Assembly (NCBI GenBank): GCA_036346225.1
Contig: JARFIW010000900.1
Location: 248,001-312,000 of the forward strand
DNA from: Platerodrilus igneus
Taxonomy: Eukaryota; Arthropoda; Insecta; Coleoptera; Lycidae
Direction of reading: 5' to 3'
DNA: 64,000 nt
In this document: piece after piece, positions 31,932 to 41,819 of the stretch
How the letters are laid out: each line of letters opens with the position of its first letter
How positions within the stretch are numbered: the stretch's first letter is position 1
Notes under the pieces: generated by a model
The model's input: only the letters and a program-made list of their open reading frames with translations
Databases searched by the model: none
What the model was told of the DNA's origin: nothing
Program-made: the position numbers and the translations under genes

Positions 31932-33215
31932 CATCACTCAATAAGTCCGTAGGATAACTAAGAAAAACACATTTTTTTGGCGAAATTCGATTTTTTTCAT
32001 CAACATACATTCCTTCAAGAGTGATACAATCAGTTCAACGCCGTTCTAGCATTTCGATACCTTTTTTGTAAAACAATTCGTCTTTGGCCTCAAAATAAGC
32101 TTCAGTTTCAGCGATCACCTCTTCATCCGAGCCAAATTTTTTTCCGGCAAGCATTTTTTTCAGGTCTGCGAACAGGTAGTAGTCGCTGGGGGCCAAATCT
32201 GGAGAATACGGTGGGTGCGGAAGCAATCCGAAGCCCAATTGGTGCAATTTGGCCATCGTTGCGATCGACTTGTGACACGGTGCATTGTCTTGGTGAAAGA
32301 GAATTTTTTTCTTCTTCATGTGTGGCCGTTTTTTGGCAATTTCTTCCTTCAAACGCACTAATAATGCCATGTAGTATTCGCTGTTGATTCTTCTTCCTTT
32401 CTCAAGATAGTCGATGTACAAAATTCCGTGCGCATCCCAAAATACAGACGCCAAAACCTTACCAGCCGACTTTTGCGGTTTTGGCCGCTTTGGACGTGGT
32501 TCTCCGGCTGCAGTCCACTCAGCTGACTGCCGATAAGACTCTGGAGTGTGGTGGTGGATCCATGTTTCATCCATTGTCACATACCGACGCAAAAAGTCCT
32601 TTTTATTCCTGTTGAACAGCTCCAAACAGCTCTCAGAATCATCGACACGTTGTTGTTTTGGTCCACTGTGAGCAAACGCGGCACCCACTTTGAGAACAGC
32701 TTTCTCATGGACAAATGTTCATGCAAAATAGTGTGCACACTGCCTTCTGATATCTTCAAGGTGTCAGCTATCTCACGCAATTTTACTTTTCTGTTTTCCA
32801 AAACGATTCGGTGGACTTTTTTGATGTTTTCCGGTGTAACCACCTCAATTGGCCTTCCAGAGCGTTCAGCATCGTCAGTGTCTGTACGGCCACGTTTAAA
32901 ATCAGCAAACCACTTCTCCACCGTTTGCCTCGATGGAGCAGAGCCCGGATAACACTTATCAAGCCATGCTTTGGCTGCGATGGTATTTTACCCATCAAAA
33001 ACAATGATAAATCAACACGCGAAATTGCTTGGAATTCATTTTTTTGAAAAACTCAAAAGTATCGTCACTTGAACCTCTGTAACTTGTAAACTAATCGTCG
33101 GATTGTCATGAAATTTTGACAGATATCTTTTTAAGGTTAGTACTTCCTACAAATCATATGGATTATTACATAGCAACGCCATCTATGTATCATCCTACGG
33201 ACTTATTGAGTGATG
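31932..33215 (-). mobile_element. 1.28-kb mariner inside the DD82E element
   Basis: Ends catcactcaataagtccgta on both sides in inverted orientation, with TA at 33216-33217 on the right and CA (a mutated TA) at 31930-31931 on the left. The length, 1,284 bp, is exactly that expected for a full mariner. Orientation is minus. Confidence 0.95.
31960..33039 (-). pseudogene. Mariner transposase (DD34D), nearly complete
   Basis: The minus frame starts at the ATG at 33039 (MNSKQFRVLIYHCF). After a 1-base shift near 32990 it reads VEKWFADFKRGRTDTDDAER, SGRPIEVVTPENIKKVHRIV, KLREIADTLKISEGSVHTIL and SKWVPRLLTVDQ. A second shift near 32670 leads to YVTMDETWIHHHTPESYR (first D), KKILFHQDNAPCHKS (second D) and YSPDLAPSDYYLFADLKKML (third D). 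One tryptophan codon near the end is TGA (after EMLERR), followed by CITLEGMYVDEKN, and the frame runs into the terminal repeat. It resembles mauritiana/mellifera-type mariners; subfamily not settled. Confidence 0.95.
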
Positions 33216-35377
33216 TAGTAATTGCCCTCATTACACGAGAAAATTAGGTTCGTTCAGAAAAATTGTTGTAAGAGCAGGGTTTCGTTGGAAGAGAACTGTA
33301 GATAACAGGAAAATTCTTGTTGAACAAAGCAATATAAGAGCAAAGCGCACCATATTTTTGAAAAATCTTAGTAAGTATAAAGAAGAGGGCAGAAGCATTG
33401 TGTATAACGATGAAACATATCTGCACAGTTCTCACAGTGTAACAAAGTGTTGGGAAGATGGCACCACCAAGGGTTTGAAATCGCCAGTTTCAAAAGGGAA
33501 GCGTTTGATAATTGTTCATGCAGGTGGAAAAAATGGGTTCGTTCCGAATGCAGGATTGATATTTAAGTCTGGTTTGAAAACTGGGGATTATCACGATGAC
33601 ATGAATCATCGCATTTATAAAAAGTAGCTGCAAGAAAAGGTAATACCAAATTTGGAACCAAATTCAGTGTTTGTGATAGACAATGAGTCATATCATAATG
33701 TTCTTGTGCATCCTAATCCTACTTCAAGTTGGAAGAAAACAGATATGCAGAAATGGTTGAAGGAACGAAATATCCTCTTTGAATGTAAGGAAACCAAGCC
33801 TGAATTATATTCCAAAATTAAGGCACATTAACCTGTTCATCAGCTGTTTGTAATTAACCAGCTACTGGCAGAACATGGTCATGTAGTATTGCGTTTACCT
33901 CCATATCACCCAGAACTAAATCCTATCGAGATGATTTAGGCGTTACTTAAAAACCGTGTCGCTGCATGTAATGTAACCTTCAAAATAGATGATGTATGGA
34001 AGTTGGCAGAAGAACATATAAAAAATATTGGAATCAACGAGTGGACTAAAGTATGTCTGCACGTAGAGAAAATTGAAAAGGATTATATGGAACGGGAAAC
34101 TTTAATAGACGAGGTTCAAGGCCTAATTATACGGGTTGGTGATAATAGCGATAATTCAGATGGATACTTATCCTCAGGCGATAAGTCTGATGATGGGGAT
34201 GAAAGTTTAGGATGTGAACCCATTTAAAATATAATCTATGTAAAATAGTTCAATGATGGTCTTTATTTAGCGTTGTAGAAAATATGTGTCATAAATACAT
34301 TTGTTTGTACATTATTGTTTATTACTGAGGTGTTGAAATAAAACTTGCTTAAAGAGGGAAGCAGTCTTTATATCAAATTATGTTCAGTAGTGCTGTGACA
34401 ATCGATCACTTTTAAAGCTGAAACAATCAATGAGATTGGCTTTCAAAGTGATTGAATCATTTTACATTTTAATCCAATCATAATCAATTCTGTTAAGCAT
34501 GTCCATTCTTTGTCTCCAAAAGGGATTCTTATTGACTGTATTTATCTCGGCGCTTCAATCCGATCGTGTTAAGGTTAAGATTATTAATTATTCAAGGAAT
34601 TATTTTGTAGCTAGATTATCGATGAAGTGCGTAAAAAATATATTAATTTAGCAAATATTTCTAAACTATAAATGAGGTTATGTAAAAAAATATATAACCT
34701 GACAAGATGCAAACCTTAATTATCTTTCTTTTCATACTATAACTGTTCCTCTTCCTTCAATTCTACAGCACTGAATTGTTGATTCTATGATCCATTAAAA
34801 TAAAGCACGAGATATATGCAATTTATAGTAATATTAATATAACAAATGATATAAAAACCTTTTGGTATTAATTAAAAATTGTTTTTGTTTTGTGTTTGTT
34901 AGTTACAGCACCATGAGTGTCATTGTGTAAACATATTCTTAAAACGTTTTTGTAATAAACCTTAGTAATATTTTCGACGTGGGTATTTGACATTTTTATA
35001 GTGTTTATAGTTTATAGTTTGTGTTTAAAACAAAAACGTCTATTGATTTGAAAAAAACGAATATGTAGTACTGCCAAATTGTTTTTGTTCTACTAGTGAC
35101 TATAAGTGATAAAATATCTGTACACTGATCCAATCAATCAACAATCTGGGGTATCACATCTAACAATAAGCTCAGATCATTTTTATAGAAGAGCAATAAT
35201 CAACATAAAACTATTTAAAACACATTCCTTGGTTGCTCGACAATTTTTGCTCTGGCAACACTGGACGTGCAAGTAGTCGATGTTTTCTAGTCTCACTTTT
35301 TTATTTTGATTATTAATATAGCTCCTCCTCGCGCAGGTTTTTTCAAGGTCACCCGCTATGAGATAATAATACTACTA

Positions 35378-35571
35378 TACTTTACAAAGATATAATTTAC
35401 ATTAGACATTCTAGTATAGACTAACTCTTGCATTCATTAGCGGTCTTATATACACTCTGGATTAAAAAGGATGACTCATGCTCCAGTAATTTTTAGAAGA
35501 ATTCTGGAATCAATAAACAGTGCTGCGGGGTTTTGTCTGTTTGATGGGTTGCCTACTAGTAGCTCGCTACA
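35378..35571 (-). repeat. 5' LTR of gypsy element B, piece 3
   Basis: From the TA at 35378 the LTR resumes (ctttacaaagatataattta) and finishes gcctactagtagctcgctac-a at 35571, followed by the ATAT target copy at 35572-35575. A few bases near 35508-35515 are missing relative to the 3' LTR. Confidence 0.9.
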
Positions 35572-36333
35572 ATATCTATTGCTGTTGGATCAGTTTACAA
35601 ACCTCCGAATATGCTATGTACATTATTCTGTGATGAGCTTGCAAAGACATTAGTTCGGATGTTGACTGAAAACCATTTTATTGTTTGCCTTAGAGATTTT
35701 AATATCCTTACTGGCCAAAAGCTGTAACAGTTTCTACTTTTTCTCCACCATTGAATCGACTACTTTGGTTCAAATAATTGATACCGCAACGTAAATTACT
35801 GCCGGCACAGAAAAATTGTTAGACCTAGTTTAATTTCTGATAATTCGTGAATAACAATATTTGGGGTGGCTAATTGTACAACATCTGAAGATGATTCAAT
35901 TTTTGTGAACTCTCTATTCCAATGAAATGCGACATAGTATATAAAACAGTAAGATGTTTTAAAAACTCTGATATCGATTGTTTTCAGAACCACTTTGGTC
36001 AATGGCATGGCAAAATATCTTTTGACTAAATAATAGTGAGCTACGGATTGATTTTCTAAGTGCAAATATACTGCAAATCCTAAATGTTCATGTACCAATA
36101 AGAAAATGCCATGGATAACGGACAATATTAAGAGTATGATACATCATGGAGTTGTTGTGTACAAAAAGTTTAAAAAGACAGACGCTGTTGCTCATTGGGA
36201 TTATTATAAAACCTTGAGAAATGTTACTACACACTCTATTAAGATAGAAAAGCTAGCATATTTTAGTCATCTTTCTTCAAAAAGGGATTCCAAACTGCTA
36301 TGGCACGAATTAAAGTCCGTTGGTGTCATCATT
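35572..36333 (+). pseudogene. Non-LTR retrotransposon endonuclease, part 3
   Basis: The LINE resumes directly after element B: SIAVGSVYKPPNMLC, CDELAKTLVRMLTENHFIVC and LRDFNI, the GDFN catalytic block with G changed. Degenerate stretches follow, and then 36106-36330 reads PWITDNIKSMIHHGVVVYKK, TDAVAHWDYYKTLRN and RDSKLLWHELKSVGV, the linker between endonuclease and RT in Jockey/CR1-like LINEs. The RT itself is missing: at 36334 another element begins. Confidence 0.85.
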
Positions 36334-36873
36334 AGGTTTTCAGTCCTGGAATTGGTTAGACGCTTTCCATCATTGTTTCCTGTTCTGAACTAACCTACAC
36401 ATTTCCCTGCAATTTGCACAATCTGTATCTGTCACTATCTGATCTAGGTCTACATCTACCTCCTTTTTCCTATCTCTGCTTGTAATATATCCCATACTAT
36501 TCCCCCAAAATGCCTTAGAACGTATTCTGCCCTTCTATTTCTCCTATTTTTTTCCACAGATTTTCTTGTTCCCTTACTAATTCTATAACCTTTTTATTAT
36601 TAACTTTGTCTGTCCATGCTATCATCCTCATACATCTGAAGCACGGCACTCCAAAAGGCTGCTACCGTTTTTCTGTCTGCTTTTCCTACTGCCCGTATTT
36701 CATAGGCATACTGTGCTGTGCTCCACACATATACTTTCAACAATTTTCTTCTTGTTTCTATGTTTGTTGTCTTTCATCATAGGCGCTGTTATTTCTTATT
36801 AGATGCAGTTCGGCCCCTTCTATTGTTTTACAATTATTTACCCTATTTCTCCGACATTCAGTGGTTGTAAAGG
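36334..36873 (-). pseudogene. LINE C, 3' end copy 1
   Basis: Minus-strand C-terminal LINE sequence in several frames, containing YAYEIRAVGKADRKTV-like and RRAEYVLRHFGGIVWDILQAEI-like stretches, the same region as LWST--YGCE-W and GHILR in the longer copy at 37750. Plus-view landmarks gtcatcattaggttttcagt (start) and cattcagtggttg (end) recur at 47850 and 48380. A SINE follows within it. Confidence 0.65.
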
Positions 36874-37173
36874 GGGAGACAGCTCTGTGGCATAGTGGTA
36901 TGTGTGTGACTACTACGCCCTAGGTCCCGGGTTCGAATCCCAACACGGTCCGCTTGAGACATCTTAGGCAAGCATTTTCCACAAAAAGACACCTTCGTTC
37001 GGATTAGAGGTAAAATGGAGGTTCCGCGTGTAAGTGTTGTCACGTACGTTAATGATCCCTACCTTGCTTGAAACAGCAAAGGTTCGACAAAATTCCAAAT
37101 TTTCGAGGTAAAAAAAACTCGCTTCCAAGCCAATGTAGTACCTTCGGGTGGAGCATTGGAAAATCATATGTAA
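36874..37173 (+). mobile_element. tRNA-derived SINE, copy 2
   Basis: Box A TGGCATAGTGG and box B GGTTCGAATCC (about 36931) are followed by the same body as copy 1. It is flanked by an exact 11-bp duplication, GGTTGTAAAGG, at 36863-36873 and 37174-37184. It lies in the 3' region of LINE C copy 1, which resumes after the duplication. Confidence 0.9.
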
Positions 37174-37184
37174 GGTTGTAAAGG

Positions 37185-37520
37185 TAAGCAGCCTGCAGCT
37201 GCCAAGTTCCCCCAGCACTTGAACATTTACCGATTTAAAATTTTTTCCAATATATCTTTTCGCACAGTCAACATTAGTTGCAGATATTTCACGACCAACA
37301 CCTCTAGTTGTTGATAATAATCAACAGATTTATCTGTGCTAATTGTTTCGTCATTAGGTTTTTTTGTCTCAAAACTGGTTGGACACGTACCTGCACTTAT
37401 TTATATTCTGAGCTAGCCTACAGTTCTGAAATTCTAGCACAGCCTTATACATGTCGGTTCTTTTCTATTGTTTTCTAATTTTATGCCCTATTTCACTGAG
37501 ATTCAGTGAAGGGGGTTAAG
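37185..37520 (-). repeat. LINE C 3'-tail fragments
   Basis: 37185-37350 continues the 3' tail of copy 1 (gcagcctgcagctgccaag). 37358-37520 starts again with tcattaggtttttttgtctc and ends gattcagtgaagggggttaa, a second, shorter 3'-end copy in the same orientation. Non-coding. Confidence 0.6.
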
Positions 37521-39850
37521 CATCCTGTGGCTGCCAAGATCCCCCAACGCTGAGACATTTGCCGAATTAATAATTTTCCAGTAAAGTTTTTTACACAATC
37601 AACATTATTCGAGAATATTGTCCAACCAATACTTGTAGTTGCTTAAAATAATCATCATGTTTAGTACCGTTACTGTTTTCGTCATTAATTTATCCATTTT
37701 GGTTGAATGCGTACCTCCATTGATTTCTATTCTGAACTAGCCTACACATTTACTTGAAACTCCTACAGCCTACATCTTTCACTATCTGTGTGCTGTAGTC
37801 TAACCTAGGTCTACCTCTACTTCTCTTTTTTACTATCTCTGCTTCTAATATATCTCGCACTATTTCCTCATATTGTAGTATGTGGCCTATCATCCCATCT
37901 CTCCAATATTTTACCGTTTTCCACATATTTCTTTCTTCCCCTACCATTTTTACTACCTCTTTGTTCTTAACTTTGTCTGTCCATGATATCTTCATCATAC
38001 GTCTGTAGCCCCACATTTCAAAGGCTTCTACCTTTTTCTTGTCCGCTTCTCCTACTGTCCAGGCTTCACAGCCGTACAGTGATGTGCTCCACACATATGT
38101 TTACTTCTTTATGTTCCTGCTCTAATTTTATTACTGCTGTTTGCTCTTTGTATAAGCTATGTACTATTCGTCTATCCCTATAACTCATTCCATTTTTTTT
38201 TGAGTATTTCGAACATTTTTTTCTATTTTACATTGTCGAATGCTTTTTCCAGATCTACAAACCCTATATACACACTTTCCCTCTCTTCTATTCTTTTCTC
38301 CACTATCACTCTCAGAGTTAAAATAGCCTCCAGTGTTTCCCTGTTTCGTCAAAACCCAAATTGGTTCTCCTAGTATTTCTTCAGCTCGTTTTTCCATTCG
38401 TCTTTGTACAATTCTAGTTAATATTTTGGATACATGTGCTGTCAAACTTATTGTTCGAAAATTTTCACATCCATCCGTGCCTTTCTTTTTTGGTATAGTT
38501 ACGTTGATATTACGTTTGAAATCTTTGGGTATCTCGCCTGTCTCATACATATAGCTTACAAGTTGGAAGAGACGTTCAGTTACTGCTTGACCAGCGGCTT
38601 TTAAAGTCTCCGCTTGCACCTTATCTGTACCCGGCGCCATACCATTTTTCAGACCCTTTGATGCTAATTCAAACTCATCTTTAAGTATAGGATATCTCAA
38701 CTCATCATTTTCAATGTCTGTTTCCTGTTCTAATGCAGTTAGTTCCTCTCCTGCATATAAATTTCTTATATATTCTTGCAATATATCCACTTTCTCTACA
38801 TTTTCTATAATGACGTTTCCTCCAGCGTCCCTTATATTTTTGCTATACGGTTTTATATCCATAAAATTGATTCTAATTAGTTTGTATACTTCATCTTTCC
38901 TACTTCCATCTTAGTTTGTACCTCTTTGCACTTATCATTAATCCATTGTTCTTTAGCTTTCCTGCATTTGCGAATAATTTCTCATTGTATGGCTTTGTAT
39001 CACTGTTTTCCTGTTTCGTCTGATTTATTTTTGTATCTTCGTCTTTCTTCTATTAAATTCAGGATATCCTTTGTTATCCATGGTTTCTTATTTTCTTTTT
39101 GTGTATACCCCAGAAAATCTCTGACCGCCATGTCTAAGCTGGATTTAATGTTATTCCATTCTGTTTCTACTTCCTTAGCATAAGAAATGTTCCAGATATC
39201 TTTCAACAATTCATTTGACTGTTTTTCAAATCTTTTATGGATATCTTTATCTTTTAGTTTCTCAAAGTCAAAGTGCCTTTTCCATTATTTCTTTTTTAAT
39301 TTTTAAATTTAAGGGCAGTTTTCATGGTTACGTTTGTTGTGGTCAGTGTCTATATCTGCTTCTGGGTAGCTTCTACAGTCTTGTACTTGATTCCTAAACA
39401 GTTGTCTAACAAGAATGTAATCTATTTGATATCTTCCTATATCTCCTGGCATCTTCCACGTGTATCGTCTTCTAGCATGATGTTGAAATAATGTGTTTGT
39501 GATGGTTAAATTGTTTTTGTCGCAAAATTCTAACAGCTTATTTCCCCTGTCATTTCTCGTGCCTAAACCAAATAAACCTACTACTGTTCCTTCCCTACCC
39601 TCACCTAGCACTGCATTAAAATCACCTGTTATTATTAAATTTTCGTGTCCTTTTACATATCTTTGTATGTCTTAGATATTTTTGTAAATCGCTTCTACCT
39701 CTTCCTCAATGTAGCTAGACGTGGGCAAGTGTCTATATTTACCGGTTTACATTCTAAACTAACCATGAGTACTCTTTCGTTCTTTGACAGTAGTTTTATA
39801 CACATGTGAGCATGTACACTTGTATTATTACTTTACTTACCGGTTTAGAT
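37521..39850 (-). pseudogene. LINE C, longer copy with endonuclease and RT remnants
   Basis: Minus strand. Endonuclease C-terminal part (about 39720-39309): NLIITGDFNAVLGEGREG (GDFN catalytic block), GNKLLEFCDKNNLTITNTLF, RRRYTWKMPGDIGRYQIDYI (IDYI block), DIDTDHN. RT fingers (38862-38185): DEFELASKGLKNGMAPGTDK, IPKDFKRNINVTIPKKKGTD, FRTISLTAHVSKILTRIVQR. C-terminal part (38094-37750): MWSTSLYGCEAWTVGEADKK, GYRRMMKISWTDKVKNKEVV, MIGHILQYEEIVRDILEAEI. The palm segment with the catalytic YxDD is missing between about 38185 and 38095. The domain set fits an RTE-like or craniofacial-development-protein-2-like LINE; clade uncertain. Confidence 0.8.
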
Positions 39851-39900
39851 TCTAATCTATGAGTACTCTTTCGTTCCCTTGAAAGTAGTTTTCTACAGTG
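39739..39900. repeat. Short direct duplication
   Basis: The string taccggtttacattctaaac ... gagtactctttcgttc (from about 39739) recurs about 98 bp later as taccggtttagattctaatc ... gagtactctttcgttc (from about 39838), followed in both by an agtagtttt motif. It lies at the 5' end of LINE C and may be a local tandem duplication. Confidence 0.6.
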
Positions 39901-40107
39901 TCCAATCTTTCTTCGCATAACTATCCCCACAATGCAATGAGGTCATTAGTGCAAAAAGGGTGCAACCTCCTACAAGATTGACAAACAAACATATTTCAAA
40001 CACTTTCAAGATTAACAACATTTGACTGCTAATTTCTGTCAGAAATATAATATTTGCAATAATTGTGTATGAATTCGTTTATAATATAAATGCTATATAA
40101 AAGCTTT

Positions 40108-40281
40108 TAATAGGGATGGAGAATTACTTTTTGTATTAACTGAGGAGGAGAGTGATGAATTGATGACGACTAGGAGTTGCACTTCCTCAACAAGTGAGGA
40201 TGAAGAAATTCTTATTTATTTCGCACTAGAAAGTAAAGTTAGACAAAAATCCAAGAACAGCAATAACAATTATTCTGAATA
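40108..40281 (+). pseudogene. PIF/Harbinger transposase, N-terminal piece
   Basis: The frame reads DGELLFVLTEEESDELMTTR, SCTSSTSEDEEILIYFALES and KVRQKSKN before a stop. The acidic start followed by DEE--------KVR-K-KN resembles the beginning of insect Harbinger transposases (inference). The rest of the gene continues beyond the copia element at 44877. Confidence 0.5.
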
Positions 40282-40395
40282 GGTATAAATACTGATTTCA
40301 ATACCCTGTTAAAGATGTATAGTGTTTAGGGGGTGGGATCTTACTCCAAAGAGGAATTTATATGACACTTTAGAATAAAAGCCTGTGTGTTTCAT

Positions 40396-40904
40396 TGTTA
40401 AGAAATGTAATCAAGTATGCAGGTATATGTGTTGGCAACACTTGTGCTACTCACGCCGCTGAAATTGTTGTCGTCCCGGTAACGCAATGAACTAAAGAGA
40501 GGGTGCCTGGAAAACTGAAAAAATTTAAATGTCAAAGAATTGTTATTGTCTATTACTTGAATTTATTTAGAATTAAGCTGTGTATTGACGAGAAAAAAGG
40601 GAAACCAAAGTAAGTAGTGTTATTATAACTAAAACGAATTGTAATTATTGTTTCAATATATAGTTTTTTAAAGCGATACGTTCGCTAGAAACCTGTGTTT
40701 GAATCTGGCGGACAAACTGCTCCGAAAATTGGAATCCTGCTTTAACAATATGTTAAGAGAAGTAATCAAGTAGGGTGTGAATTTAAAATAATAACTTACT
40801 GTCATAATAAAATGCACAATCAATAAAGAAAAGATTCCAATAAAATTTATTTATTATTAAGTGAAAACTGTCTCTGAATGTAATATTGCAGTCAAACTTT
40901 AAAA
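40396..40904 (+). repeat. Copia 5' LTR, 509 bp
   Basis: Matches the 3' LTR at both ends but contains about 314 extra bases (about 40431-40750, starting tgttggcaacacttgtgcta). The right part (gtaatcaagtagggtgtgaa to gtcaaactttaaaa) aligns with the 3' LTR. Confidence 0.85.
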
Positions 40905-41006
40905 GGTTATGGGCACAGGCATTGTAAACGTTGCAGCCATAAGTATTTAAGGAAAATAGTTTAAAATTTTTAAAGAATAAGTTTGCCATTCAATAAGAAG
41001 GAAGTC

Positions 41007-41792
41007 ATGTCGAATGTGCACACAAATATACCAATATTGACTGCAAGAAATTATAATAACTGACGATTTCAAATTACAGCAATTTTGTGTAAAGAAAAAT
41101 GATCAGAAGTAATCAAAACAGATCATCCTAAAGAAAGCACAAAAAGGAATGAGTTTTTAGATCAAGATGCAAAAGCTCAAGCATTTATAATGCAAGGTAT
41201 TGCCGACAAGCACTTGGATATTATTAAGGATTGCGAAACGGCTAAACAACAGATGAAATCTCTGAAAGATGTATTTGTGTGAACAAGTTTGATTACAAAA
41301 TTAATAATATGGAGAAGACTATTTAATCTAAAGTCTGGTAAGAAAGAAAGTTTGGAAGATCATTTTCTAAACTTTGATACAATAGTTAGAGGCTTACAAG
41401 ATTTGGGATCTACGATTGATGAGACAGATAAAGTATGTCACTTACTGTTATCACTACCATTGGAATACGAAACTGTAATAACATCACTTAAAACCATTAC
41501 TGAAGTAAAAATGGACTTCGTAATATCAACACTTCTTCATGAAGAATTAAAGCACAAAACTAAAGGTGCAGACGTAGATCAAGCTCGTGACAGTGACTTT
41601 AGCCTGAAACCATCGGTATTGTGCTTTATATGTGGAGGTAAGAATCACTTTAAAGCTAAATGCCCAAAAAGAAATAGCTATGGTCAATACAGTAGGGGAA
41701 GAGTAGTAAAACTCATGGTGAACAAAGATTTAAAAATCATTACAAGAAAGAGAAAGAGCAAACAAATTCGGCAGAAAGTGAAATCGTTCTAG
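41007..41792 (+). pseudogene. Copia Gag with CCHC knuckle
   Basis: The start MSNVHTNIPILTARNYNN is followed by TGA where a tryptophan is usual. Next come DQDAKAQAFIMQGIADKHLD, then SGKKESLEDHFLNFDTIVRG and DKVCHLLLSLPLEYETVITS, typical UBN2-like copia Gag, and CFICGGKNHFKAKC, a CCHC zinc knuckle with one spacing identical to the C-X2-C-X4-H-X4-C rule. Three TGA stops lie in the first third. It forms the virus-like particle in active copies. Confidence 0.9.
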
Positions 41793-41819
41793 TAGCAGCA
41801 AATATCTGCAATCAGAGGG

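Larger units (their letters stand above)
31576..34227 (+). pseudogene. DD82E transposase, split by a mariner
   Basis: N-terminal helix-turn-helix: GRQIVFNMFQYLKRI, ECVAEATGVSLRTVQRIVKE. After a frameshift, FDEEILRTVMYRFAAIHKRR and LVFDEFKNN reach the mariner insertion at 31932. The frame resumes after 33217: RAGFRWKRTVDNRKILVEQ, SIVYNDETYLHSSH (first D at 33409-33411), LIIVHAGGKNGFVPNAGLIF, NSVFVIDNESYHN (second D at 33679-33681) and LPPYHPELNPIEMI (E at 33928-33930). Exactly 82 codons separate the second D and the E. Three stops lie in the second half, one a TGG-to-TAG change after NPIEMI. The acidic tail DNSDNSDGYLSSGDKSDD ends at 34227. Dead copy. Confidence 0.9.
31010..35377 (+). mobile_element. 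DD82E Tc1/mariner-superfamily (Sailor-type) element
   Basis: The ends are GAGTAGTATTATTATCTTAT (left) and TAGTAGTATTATTATCTCAT (right, minus strand), flanked by TA (31008-31009, 35378-35379). The next bases also match (GGCGCGTGAC against AGCGGGTGAC). Without the nested mariner the element is about 3.1 kb, with one transposase on the plus strand and roughly 560 bp to 1.1 kb of non-coding DNA at the ends. Confidence 0.9.
18454..35571 (-). mobile_element. Ty3/gypsy element B, minus orientation, heavily invaded
   Basis: The element is bounded by LTRs whose minus-strand ends read TGTAGCGAGC...GCCCGCTTCA and by a 4-bp ATAT duplication (18450-18453 and 35572-35575). The coding order on the minus strand is gag, zinc knuckle, protease, RT, RNase H, integrase, macro domain. 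After the 3' part a polypurine tract (aaaaagggggcag on the minus strand, 18991-19003) precedes the 3' LTR. After the 5' LTR a candidate primer-binding site TGGTGTCAGCCTGTG begins at about 26386. Later insertions account for about 10.6 kb of its 17 kb span: a solo LTR in pol, a MULE and a DD82E element in the 5' LTR. Confidence 0.9.
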
